From positions 47,088,440-47,152,439 of the forward strand of contig OX485807.1 in the NCBI GenBank assembly GCA_950295325.1: 64,000 nt of DNA, read 5' to 3'. The translations under genes and the position numbers were made by a program. Shown piece after piece: positions 21,716-32,499 of this stretch (within the stretch, counting starts at the first letter, position 1; every line of letters starts with the position of its first letter). The notes under the pieces were generated by a model, which was given only the letters and a program-made list of their open reading frames with translations, did not search any database and was not told the origin of the DNA. This stretch comes from Polytrichum commune. Lineage: Eukaryota; Streptophyta; Polytrichopsida; Polytrichales; Polytrichaceae.

Positions 21716-22030
21716 CATTAATGCTCCGTGTTTTTCGGGACTTTACCTTGTCGTCCAATATGGTTTTGCCCTCCAAATAAGAATGCAATTTTACTTCACT
21801 GCAATAGCAAACACTGCACTGCAGATTGACAACATAAGGCACTTTCAGAACACTGACATGTCCATAACTAAATGATTCTTAGAATGTAGCCATAGACAAA
21901 GTACTAAACAAATTCAGAATTCCTTGAAACTGGAATCTCACATTCTGTCATGCTAACCTTAAGCCCTAAACCACAACAACCCAAAATTGCAATCATACAA
22001 AATGCAATTGCAATGTTCTAAAAAACTTAC

Positions 22031-22495
22031 CTTTCTAGAGTGTTTGCTCCTAAACCACAACTAGCTGCTCCTGCTGCAGCTAATACCAACTGCAAATGAA
22101 CAATAAAATTGAGGTCAGAAACCTCTAGTAATTCAATGTGCACATGCATGATTCAACATTGAGAACTACTCAAAAAAGTTGCTCATAAATCAGATTCATG
22201 CAACACAAGTGAAAGGAAACTATTGATTTGTATGCAAAAAATATAATGAACTACATGGTGAAGCTACAACTGAAACCCTAATGAGCAACATCTGAAACAC
22301 TAATTACCCTTGCAACAACTGAGATCAACAACTGAAAACAACCTAATGAGCAGTAGCAAGCAACAATGAGCATCCTAATGATCTAATGAGCAGCAAGCAA
22401 GCAAGTAGCAAGCAAAACTTACTAATGAGCTAATGAGCTAATAAGCAAATGAGCAGCAAACAAGGAGAACTTACTCTAGCTCTGACGCGCGTCAG
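22031..22495 (-). other. Candidate untranslated 5' exons of the accessory gene
   Basis: A 59-nt exon 22089-22031 is flanked by acceptor TTTGCAG and donor AAG/GTAAGTTTTT. Further upstream a donor AGA/GTAAGTTC at 22474 ends an exon that contains the palindrome CTGACGCGCGTCAG (22482-22495). Inferred from splice-site consensus only; no start site can be fixed. Confidence 0.35.
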
Positions 22496-22499
22496 CAAT

Positions 22500-25400
22500 T
22501 GACCAATAAGAATGAGTTTTGCATTGTGAGGAAAGAGAAGCAAGACCAGCAAGGGAAGCAAGAGAAGAGAGAGAAGAAAGTGAAGATAAGGGTAAGAAGC
22601 AAGAGAAACAAGAGAAGAAAGTGAAGAGAAGCAAAAGAAGCAAAAGAAGATGAGCAGATGAGCAAGAGAAGATGAGAAGTTGAGCAAGAGAAGATGAGCA
22701 AGAGAAGAAGAGTAGATGAGCAAGAGAAGATGAGCAAATGAGCAAGAGAAGCAATAGCAGATGAGCAAGAGAAACAAGAGAAACAAGAGAAACAAGATAA
22801 ACAAGAGTTGCAAGAGAAGGAAGCAAAAGCACGAAGAGGAGGGCAAAAGGGAGCTGGTGTACTTTGAAACCCTATAACCCTAAAGCAAGAGAAGCAAGAG
22901 CAACAATAGAAGGAACGGAAGGAAGAGATGATAGAGAAGGAAGGAAAAGCACGAAGAGCGAGGGCGAAAGGGTGCTGGAGTACTTGGAACCCTAAAACAA
23001 TGGCGTGCCTCCACGTGTCCCTACCCCAAACGTCGCGCCCAATCGCCGGCCTATACCCTTACGTGGCATCACCCTACTGGTCTATATTTGGTATTGAAAT
23101 AGGGGTTTAATTTATACTTAGTTTGGTGATTTTATTATCATATTATGTCATAATAACATCTTATGTTTATGCTAAGGCAAGTTAAAAGTCACACTAAATG
23201 TCACTCTAAATATAAAATGAGCCATCTCGTTGCCTCTTCTCTTCACTTTTGATAATGAGTGAAATATTCATACGAGCTCTAGAAAGTATTCATTATTTTA
23301 GGAAATTATATTAGGGTGTGAGGTTGAGTAAATTATTATGTCATTGTCAACAATTAAATGACATCAATAATAATAATAATATCATTTTGGAACTCCAAAC
23401 AATGAGAGAAACTAACTACAATTTCTAGTGTGGCCTCTATGGAGAGTGGGGGAGCACCTTTCATTAAAACCTAGAATCACGTGCGTTCACTGCATACTCT
23501 AAAAACCCCCTAATATATACAAGTGATTTTTTGTGAAATGAAGTAATACACATACAATTGCAACAATAAATATACAAGCAACAATATGTATACACAAAAA
23601 AACATCCATTCATATATATTAGTCATTACTCGGGGGGGCAGTGTGTTAAAAAAATAAGGATATAGGGGGGTATTACTTTCAATTCTCTTATTTTTTTCAC
23701 ATGCTATCATTATATAAATTTCTACTTTGGGTTAATAGAAAAATGGCTTGCATTACTTATAATTCCAAATTACCAATTATTCCATACCCTATACTACTTT
23801 AAAGATGTCCAGTGCCATTTTTGATACCCTATATTACTCTTAAGTCCATTTATAATTTTTTGCCCCCATGTTTTTAAAATACCCTATCATTTGTTTGCAC
23901 GTATATTGCTACTCCAACCAATGACTGCCCCCCCCCCCCCGAGAGTCATTAACATAAGTATACAAATGCAATTATTGTCTCGAAGTCTACCATGGAATGA
24001 TCAATAAGATCATATGTCCACTTGTTGTTAGCCCCTTTTGATACCAACATAAACCAATCTCCACGTTTGATGGACGGTCCATCAAGTCAAATGGATCCCT
24101 ATACTCCACCCAACGATTACCAAACTTCCTCCGCATCCTATAAACTCTCCCAACAAACCAAACCTTATGAAAACTTATCCAATATGAACACTTATGATAT
24201 ATAGTATAGTAACAATACCATACAAGTACAATTATTCTATACTTTTTAAAGGCCTTCCATATATGTACGTAACTATAAATTATAACATGTATACCATATG
24301 TATATGCAATACGGCAAGGTCCAAATCAATACCCCTCCTGTGCACTCACGTATAACTCGTACATGTTTAGTACAGTGCACCCCCCGAGCTATGGAGGGGA
24401 CTCTATATTTCGAGAATAGTAATAATATTCAATAAAAGGATGTCTTGTTGATTAACTTCAGTATAAGAATTCTTTTTCTTCTCAAAGGTGGGATTCAAAT
24501 GCAATTGGGGCAATATACCAATTGGCCACAAATTCTCATGAAACTTTGCCAAGAAATACTTGTGAATCCCTCAATTATCGCAATAAGTTGTGAAACGCAA
24601 TTAACAAAACCGAAACATCGAGATATGGGGAGAATTCATATGCTTGTAATACCTTAAACAACATTACGGATTAATTCAATCCCTCCACACATAGGTCTAA
24701 GCTTGTATTAAAACAAAATGCATGGGTATGTGTTGAATGTACATCCCTCTTGTACATTAAACAACCTTTCGGATCCATCCAATCCTTCCACACATAGGCC
24801 TCAGCTTGTATTATCGCTTATAAGTAGTAGCAAACTTGTTTATATTTGGAGTTTTCTTTCGGTGGTGAGTTGTGTTTAGGACTCGATTATAGAATACCAA
24901 TATACGATCTTCAAAACCTTTCATCAAAAGTATATGTTTAAAGCAAATGGTTTAAAGCCAAAGAAAGATTTAAAAAAATGAAAGGTAAGGTTACCCCTAA
25001 ATTTGCTTCACATTTGAAATGTTTATGGTTTTATTTTACAAAATTTAAAGGTAGTCATATAGTTTTGAATTACTTCCACTTAAGGCTACACATGTATTGG
25101 GAGTTATTCAGTTAACCATGCGTACCGTATGTCGTTGTGTTTGTTCAGGGGTGGGCGGTTATAGGGTATAGGGTATAGGGTATAGGGTATAGTGTGTAGG
25201 GTTTAGGGTTTAGGGTTTAGGATTTAGGGTACCACGTATGAACTAATGAGAGTATCCCCCTTCTGTCACCAACTTAAAATTGCTTGCCTTTATAATATTT
25301 GGATACCCTACCCTCCCCTTCTCTCCATTATGCTTTGTTGGGCTCATAATGTTACTTAGAACAACAACTGCTATTGTTTGAGTCAATATTGTAGATAATG

Positions 25401-26440
25401 TACATGGGGTACTAAAAATTGTTTTTTGTCTCACGTATAGTACATTAAGAATGCTAGTATTATTTTTTTTGAAATAAATGTTGATGTATTGAAGGGGGCC
25501 CTAAAGTTAAGAGAGGAAATTGAGAATATTGATTTTAAAGCAACCCATAGTGCCTATGACAATAGATGTGCTATTGTCATGGCATCTAGGCGCTCAAAGT
25601 TTGTGTACGTATTAGTATAATTATGTATAGGTGTGTAAAAGTGGGTAAATTAAACGGGTTGGATGGTAGGGTGGTGGCAAATGTAATTACTAGTTTAAAT
25701 GCTAGATGAGAGGAGATAACATGATATTGGAGTGAATATCATTACATCGTATGCAAAACAATAAAATAGATGCTAGTTTAATTTTGAATGACACGTATTT
25801 TTATACTCCATGTACTATTGTTGTTGTTGTGGTTGATGTTTCACACGACACTATAATTTTCTGTCTCCTAGTTCTACAATGACCTCTCAATATTAGGTAC
25901 TTCAATATTATAAACCACCCCTCAACAATGTTCAATGCTCATATATTATTAGCCTATTTTCTTTGTTGTCCACCATAAATACGTAGATGCCTTTTGCTTT
26001 GTCATTATGTGGACTCATCGTCTATGCATGTTGTCCACTATGAATACACATTCCATTGTAAGGCTGGCACACGGAATGTAGTAATTTTAGGTTTTTATTT
26101 ATAGGACGTAGATGGTGGCTAGTATCCTATGTTGGAAAACGGATCCAAGGGAAACGATCAGTACTTAAGGGGACACCCCTCCACCAAGGGACTCTTTTTG
26201 CATCTCAGATGTGGGTTGCGCTGCTTGGACCCTTGTAGTGTTCTGGATGTTTATTTCGTGCAGGTACAGATCCTATTGCAATGGACCTTTTATACCCTAA
26301 ACACTAAATTCCAAGCCATAAACCCATTAGTGGAGCCAATTTTATGTGGATTGCACTGTCTGGATCCTTATAGTGATTGATTTTTGTTTATGGCAAGTAT
26401 CGTTCCTGGTGAAATGGTCCTATTATGGCGCCGCAAATCA
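22500..26440. other. Transposon centre, non-coding, divergent promoter region
   Basis: Between the two divergent genes. 22500-22990 is an AG-rich low-complexity stretch (GAGAAGCAAGAG-type words) that opens Leu/Ser-rich frames on the minus strand but is not coding. The rest is AT-rich with a 13-C run near 23930 and no gene seen. Unlike the gene regions, it has no copy of the CGCG palindrome. Confidence 0.6.
25151..25230 (+). repeat. Short telomere-like repeat tract
   Basis: About five TATAGGG units followed by three TTTAGGG units, the latter being the plant telomere unit. It is interstitial, in the non-coding centre of the transposon, so not a chromosome end. Confidence 0.85.
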
Positions 26441-26860
26441 CGGAGGTTTACGGACGTGCGTCCGTAAACCTTAAACCTCTTGCTTGGTTGGATATCTATT
26501 TCTGTGAGAATTGCACTTGAGCTATTTCATGTACATTGAGGTTTACGGACGCGCGTCCGTAAACCTTAAACCTCTTGCTTGATTGGATATGTATTTCTGT
26601 GAGAATTATACTTGAGTTATTTCATTTACATTGAGGTTTACGGACGCGCGTCCGTAAACCTTAAACCTCTTGCTTGATTGGATATCTATTGTTGTGAGAA
26701 TTATACTTCAGCTATTTCATGTACATTAAGGTTTACGGACGCGCGTCCGTAAACCTTTAACCTCTTGCTTGATTGGATATCTATTGCAGTGAGAATTATA
26801 CTTGACCTATTTCATCTACATTGAGGTTTACGGACGCGCGTCTGTAAACTTTTGCACCTT
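26430..26860. repeat. 95-bp tandem array, each unit with a 28-bp palindrome
   Basis: Palindromes at 26444-26471, 26539-26566, 26634-26661, 26729-26756 and 26824-26851, exactly 95 bp apart. The three middle ones are perfect over 28 bp and the outer ones carry one CpG-to-TpG/CpA change. The spacer sequence is unrelated to the 135-bp array on the left; only the palindrome is shared. It lies upstream of the plus-strand gene. Confidence 0.95.
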
Positions 26861-27006
26861 TTTGTTCCATTGTTCGGTATTGCACCTGAGCTGACATCAT
26901 GACCACTTGCCATGTATAGTATACCAACGAGACTGTATTGTCATGAAAATTTTCTGACTCACATCCAGTAACCTAAACCTATTTGTGCTAGTAATGAGGT
27001 ACAGAG

Positions 27007-27490
27007 AGGTTTACGGACGCGCATCCGTAAACCTGCAAACCTTTGGTTCCATACTTTTCACTATGTGCCATGTAGAATATTACATTGAGACTGTACGGTC
27101 AATGGAGGTATAAGATCCCTAAACCCTAAGCTTACATCACCCTATGTGTCATAGTATAATATTTTGACATTCATAATACACAGTAGGAACCTGACACCTG
27201 GACATCTTGGTTTCCTAAACCTCTGTGTGTCTTGCACAACACTGACTTTTGACATTCGGATGTTTGCGGACGCACGTCCGTATACCTATGTTGTATAGTT
27301 TGCGAAAACATTTGCGCATGATATTGACCTCTTTGACCACGAAGAGATTTACGGGTGCGCGCCCATAAAACTGTCATGTTTTTGTTGTCTGGACCTTTCC
27401 GCCGACTATGAACAAATAAAGACATATGTATGCGCGTGCTTGCACTGATAATGTTGTTACATGGAGATATACGTACGCGCGTTCGTATAC
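27007..27490. repeat. Four further palindromes upstream of the plus-strand gene
   Basis: 27007-27034, 27265-27282, 27348-27370 and 27468-27490. They grow less exact towards the gene: GCATCC and GCACG variants, then GGGTGCGCGCCC, then GTACGCGCGTTC. Dyad symmetry and the central CGCG are mostly kept. Confidence 0.75.
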
Positions 27491-28994
27491 CAATGTGTCT
27501 TTGTTTCCAGGCCATGAAATCCACTATTGTTGACATTGTGTTTCATTGACAATAAGCGTTAGGACTATCCATGACATTTATTGAATGGGATATTTTGACA
27601 TACTCTTCATGTGGGTCACTTGTAGTGGCCATGGATTCCAACGTCCGAGATAGTGCATTCGAGTTCTCTTCGGAAGCGTCAAGCTATGCTAGCGAATTTG
27701 AAGGTGTTATGGAACATGAAACTACAATTGGTGTCGCCAATGCAGAGGATGATTTCATACCAACATGTGAGGGTTATTCGCGGGAACAATGGATTGATCT
27801 TGATGTTGTCATAGTCAATGGATACGGCGTCCCCGTGGCCAATGGTGTTTGTAGGAACTCAAATCCTATGGACTGTATTGATGCAAATCCCCTTGGGGAG
27901 GAAGATGTTGGGGTGTGCATTTTGAACTCCTTACATCCATTGGAAGTACCTCCTGGTTGGAGATTCTCTCTTCGTCGATGGCCGTTGCGAAGTGTTCTTC
28001 ACGATGGTGTCAGCTTGTGGAATCATGCACGTCGTTTTGAGGAAATACAAAAGACTTTGTTCGCCACAATGCGTCCTAGACAAGGTCGGCGTAAATATGA
28101 TTCCGTTCGCGTGCCCCGTGAACCCACGCAACGTCGTCGAGATCTAACATTGGGAGACACATCTATTAGGTCCGTAGCAACAAAGGATTGTTGTGCAAAA
28201 ATGTGTTGCCAACTATTTCCCCGTGACAAAATCAAATCTTTGAGACAAGAGATGTGGCTTGCGGACTTTCGGATGCGATCTGCAAAGAAACTTGAAGTCC
28301 ATCGCAACATGCACTTTGATGCCGAAGGTCGTAAGGTTGTGACCTTGGAAAATATAGAGGTATGCTGCACGGCATGGTACATTATACATGCAGTTTCAAA
28401 GGCAGATTTTTATAGGTTCCGGAACTACTCGCTGCAAGGACGGCGTTCTCGGTTCCATGGCAACTCTGGTACAAAGAAGCCCAGGGAGGCAACACTCCAA
28501 GCAGCTGCAACACTATCAACCATCATTATGCCATTAGCAGATGCGATGCCACACAAAACACGGACTCTGCCGTCGGGGGAAAAGGTTGTCCAGATGGTTT
28601 TGCCTACAGGGACAAAATGGAAGAACATACTTATGGATGTTAATGAGGTTGGCGAAAAGGCTGGATGTGGGCCGATTTCGTTGTCAAAATTGAGTGTGAT
28701 CAAGAATCAACAATTTGCAGAGTACATTACGAAGAGGCCTGGGGATAAGTTTGCCAGGTGTTCTGCTTGTGAAAAATACAAGGGCCTTCGAGATGCACAT
28801 CCCATAGGGACTGAGTCGCACAATAGACATCAACGGAAATACATTGAGCATGTCAACAACCAAGAGGCACACTGTCAAGACTACTACAAGAATCGCGCAT
28901 TATCGATAATGAGGCCGAATGAGGTTTTGACAATCATTCATGACAAAATGGACCATGCGAAGACTGCGTGCCCTTGTTGTCGCAACCCTTGCTA

Positions 28995-29950
28995 GGTCCC
29001 TTAATAATCTTGCCAATTTTCAATTCTAGCAAAGGTTACGAGTCGCTAACCCTTCGCATTCCGCCATGCTAATGGATAGCTCCTCTTACCCCGGACCAAT
29101 AGTTCATAGGAGGGAACCAACCCTCCTACTTTGCTTTCGGGACTCACCCCTTAATCGGTAACCCATTTCCCCAATGTGGACTTCCATTCATGGAAGTCCA
29201 ATCCTATGTTGATCATCGCATTGCCGGAGCAACACTACAACAACCCGAACCATACTAGGCAACTATGGCCTCACAATAGGCCAAAGCCCATGGAGGCCTT
29301 GCCGTTCGGCCTCGGGTGGGTGAGGCCACACCACCTCACCCATATAAGCCTCTAGGACTTCACGCGGGGCCCCTACCCCACCGTCAACCAACCTCTTGTC
29401 TCTCTACCAAGAGTTGGGGCCAAGTGGACATTTTCCTTTAGCTGCTGGGCCTAGAACCCCCCAGCAGCTTCAGACCATCATAACTTCCTTGTATGATGTC
29501 TGATCATAACCACCAACCACTCCATCCTCATCTACGCTTCACGTAGATGCCGATGGACTCCTCACTTGCTCCATTCGAGCAAGTCTTGAGGAAGTTATGC
29601 CTGTTTGAACCTTGGCAGTCCCGGGAATCCCTCCCAGGCACTGCTGTACCAGGGCGCTGTCCCGGGACAGCGCCCCACTCAAATGGCCATAACTCCTAGC
29701 TCACACCTCCGATTGAGGTGTTCTTGAGCATTCTAGAATCACCACGCCATGAGCTACGCATAGCTCATGGCCTTGCCCTTGTGCCTCCTAGTCTTCGTGG
29801 GTGGGAGGCGTTCCCAACGCCCGGGGCCCTCACCCACACTAGGATCACTTGGGCCCTCTCACCAACGGCGCCACAAGTCCCGGGTGTCACTCCGGGGTCC
29901 CCCTTGTGCCCATGGTGTTTCGGGCACTCCTCATGGAGAGGTGCGCGACA
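28995..29950. mobile_element. 956-bp insertion in the transposase-like gene
   Basis: Flanked by CTTGCTA (28988-28994) and CTTGTTA (29951-29957), a 7-bp near-duplication with one difference; strictly only CTTG is identical. The coding frame resumes directly after it with the expected family sequence (ARKIKATDGYFKLPISVTG). Contents are GC-rich with several short hairpins (for example ACTTCCAT/ATGGAAGT), a TATA-like CATATAAGC and no open frame of interest. It could be a solo LTR or a non-autonomous element; the class is not resolved. Confidence 0.65.
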
Positions 29951-30065
29951 CTTGTTATGCACGGAAAATAAAGGCTACAGATGGATATTTCAAGCTCCCA
30001 ATATCTGTCACAGGTTCGTTGGTTTTCACATTTTTTTTGCGAACCCACATACTCATCGTTAAGAG

Positions 30066-30085
30066 TTACGGATGTACATCCGTAA
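30066..30085. repeat. 20-bp perfect palindrome inside the transposase intron
   Basis: TTACGGATGTACATCCGTAA, the family pattern with GTAC replacing the central CGCG. It lies within intron 30014-30182, so it is spliced out like most left-hand copies. Confidence 0.85.
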
Positions 30086-31705
30086 GTGTTTGTTCATTTT
30101 CTTGGCCTTCTTGCGGAAAAATTGAATTTCCTTATTATAAATGATATTGGAATGTACTTCTCATTTGTATGTCTTAATTCAGGTATGATCGCACATGGCC
30201 ATGTGGACGTCAAGTATGCACATTATGGCTTGGATTTCTATCCAGGCGACGCCAATCATACCGTAGGGTCTTTTGCAAAACTTCTACGAGATCTTGAGAG
30301 TCCGCCAACATCATCCTCTCGCGCTCTTTTTGTTGGATGTGGAACAACACCGATTTATGAGGCTGTGCTAGAGGGGAAAGAAGTATGTCTATCGTCACTG
30401 CAAGAACCGCCTGAACAAACCGTTCTTGCTAAACCTTTGCCTCCAACTCTACATGTGCAACTGGACAATTGTGCCAAAGACAACAAATGTCGATACGTGT
30501 TTTGTTTTTGGTCATTGCTCGTAGCCAAGGGCATTTTCAAAGAAGTGTTTGTGTCTTTTTTGATGGTTGGCCACACGCATGATGACATTGACGCTTCATT
30601 TGGACGTTGGAGTATGAAGTTGCACGAGGAGGATTTTCCGACGATTCCTCTTCTCATGAAATCATACATGGATTTGGATAATGTGCCAGTCATCCCGCAT
30701 TTGATTGAAGAAGTGCCCGATTTCAAAGCGTTTATCGAACCATTCATTCTTAAGGGAGGTGACCGTTTAGTGGGCCATACCAAGGCTCAACAATTCCGAT
30801 TCTATATGCGTGATGATGGTTTGCCGGCCATGCAATTCAAAGTTTTGTGCACTTCCCCGGATTGGGGTCCAGAGGAAGGGATACTCGTATGGCGCCAAAA
30901 CGAAGAAGGCAAATGTATGCTACCTGATGGGGAGCCGAAGCCTTGCAAACCCAACCCCATGAGGAATGGACCAGAAATCATCAAAGGTATATCCGGATTC
31001 ATCCAATATTGGAAAGAATTGTGCGAGGAAGACATCACAAGGCGTGTTCGGGATACCCACGAACCATTGATTACGTACTGGGATCGCATTCGCTCAGCAT
31101 TGCTAGCACCCGATGTCGAAACACATTCATGTTTGACACAAGGTTTTTGGCCACAAAGCCGAGTGACAATCGTGGAATCTGAGGCCATGTTCTTCGACAA
31201 TGGGGACATCCGTGAAGAGTTCGCAGCGGACGACCATTATGTTGGCCCAGCTCGTAATCGTCCGGCTCCATCATTTCGTGTGGCTGTTGATTGCTACGAA
31301 GGGTATATGATCCTCGTACGTCCTGGAGATGAGGAGCACCCTAAACCGATTTGGTTGGTAAAAGCATTGTCATCACCAAATTTTGTTCCAACTAGCCCAA
31401 ATTTTCATCAAATTGAGGTGGAATATTGCCGTCCCAGCACCAAAGATCAAAATGTGCTCCGCACATATTTAGGGTGGGACACCAAAAAAGGTTTCAAATG
31501 GACAATGGACTCAGCATACGAACCAATATGGATAAACACAGATACCATACTTTGTGCTTGGAAACCACGCAAAGGTTCCAAATCAGAGACAATGACCATC
31601 CCCCAAAAACATATAGATTTTGCCAAAGACAACTTGGCACGTATTGCTGCTGCAGAAAACGATGTCGAGAATGGAAATGAAGCTGAAGATGAAGATGGAG
31701 AATGA

Positions 31706-32334
31706 TATTGACGTAGGGTTGGACCACAATTATTTGAAATGTGTCTTGGTTTTTCATGAAATATATGACATTGGGGTCGAATACTATATTAGACACATTT
31801 TATAGCAATTTTATAGATTACAATTATATATCATGATTGTATTGATTTACGGATGTGGAATCCAACTTCACATGCGCTATCAAATGTTTTTTATATGTTT
31901 GTGTTTACGGATGTGGAGTCCAAACTATATAATTATATTGCAGATGCTAATTTGCAATTTCTTATACACACTGTCAAATTATTTTAATATTGTTGCGTTT
32001 GGGATGTGCCGTTCAATTCACCCACAATTGGCTAAGATGTTATGTTTGGGATACGCATCCAAGAGTCCCTAGATATAAAATCAGATGGCTATTTATAGAT
32101 TCATTAATTTTGTTCAATACAAAATCAAAAATACAAAATAATTGTGAATTTGTGACATTGGAATATTGTGTTGGCGTAGTTTTGATTATCCCCCAAATAA
32201 TTACTATATTTAGAAACATATATATTCATCACATATGGATCTTTCGAACATTATGTTGCCATTGTTCCCCATGTTCCCTACGTTCACAATATTCGCATCC
32301 GAAACTACGGGTCCAATTTATTTTGAGACTTTCC
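31706..32334. other. 3' flank of the transposase-like gene
   Basis: AT-rich non-coding DNA with half-palindromes such as TTTACGGATGTGGAATCC near 31847 and 31901. No gene seen. Confidence 0.5.
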
Positions 32335-32362
32335 AAAGTCTCCAATTAACGAATATAGTGTT
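32335..32362 (-). repeat. Right terminal inverted repeat of the 18.3-kb transposon
   Basis: Complement of the left end; 27 of 28 bases match. Followed by the target duplication CTAC (32363-32366). Confidence 0.9.
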
Positions 32363-32499
32363 CTACTAGTAGTGTCCAACGCCGAAATAGGCTCAAAAGC
32401 CTCGTTGGTATCTACCTCTGGCTCAAGATTTGTGGTATGCACGTCCTCCAAGTAATCTGGTGATGGAGATCGATAATATCGGCTTCTAGTTTGCACCAT
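32363..32499 (-). CDS. gag: Gypsy gag N-terminal fragment
   Basis: Starts MVQTRSRYYRSPSPDYLEDV; MVQTRS-type openings are common in gypsy Gag. It runs about 44 codons to the insertion site of the 18.3-kb transposon and is in frame with the main gag part at 14073 when the insert and one target copy are removed. This identifies 32499 as the likely Gag start, so the internal Met at 14039 is not the true start. Confidence 0.75.

Larger units (their letters stand above)
27631..31705 (+). pseudogene. Transposase-like gene, split by an insertion
   Basis: Exons 27631-28994 and 29951-30013 are contiguous in the ancestor and now separated by 956 bp of foreign DNA; exon 30183-31705 follows a 169-bp GT-AG intron. 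ATG 27631 is chosen because the upstream frame is unlike coding DNA. The middle is Cys-rich (FARCSACEKY). TIIHDKMDHAKT, then QLDNCAKDNK, then FLMVGHTHDDIDASFGRW is the conserved core of an uncharacterised eukaryotic family, annotated (from memory) as DUF7869. The spacing suits an RNase H-fold D-D-D/E transposase, with Asp in each block; that is inference. An acidic tail (EAEDEDGE) ends the protein. As the best transposase candidate it would mobilise this 18.3-kb element. Confidence 0.65.
14078..32362. mobile_element. 18.3-kb DNA transposon with ParB/methylase-like/HAD gene and transposase-like gene
   Basis: Inverted ends of 28 bp with one mismatch begin AACACTATATTCGTTA at 14078 and complementary at 32362. 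CTAC is duplicated (14074-14077 and 32363-32366). Removing the element and one CTAC joins the interrupted gypsy gag frame without a shift or stop, which fixes both ends. Inside are a minus-strand multi-exon gene (20878-15377, possibly more exons to 14388), a plus-strand gene (27631-31705) and a 3.5-kb AT-rich centre. About 20 CpG-rich palindromes sit in introns and gene-flanking DNA. Ends resembling CACTA with a 4-bp duplication recall Chapaev/CMC elements, but the proteins do not match a transposase I can name. Confidence 0.88.

Noticed and set aside
21188-21721. Frames on both strands repeating KVYGRASVNF
   Set aside because: Symmetric palindromes are open on both strands; the region is intronic repeat DNA.
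22430-22846. Leu/Ser-rich minus-strand frames of up to 138 codons
   Set aside because: Simple-sequence GAGAAGCAAGAG DNA read backwards; no domain or splice context.
25151-25230. Chromosome end
   Set aside because: Only a few TTTAGGG units, internal to a bounded transposon.
21235-26851. CRISPR-like regular palindromic repeats
   Set aside because: Spacers within each array are near-identical, periods are 95 and 135 bp, no cas genes, eukaryotic host. These are ordinary tandem repeats.
29718-30144. Frames in the 956-bp insert and its right border
   Set aside because: Chance frames in GC-rich inserted DNA; only the last part (29951-30013) belongs to the transposase-like gene, in the family frame.
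14080-32360. Calling the 18.3-kb element CACTA from its CACTATA ends
   Set aside because: Starting at CACTA the 3-bp flanks (CAA, TTC) do not match. Starting two bases earlier gives the matching CTAC and restores the gag frame. Proteins also differ from CACTA transposases.
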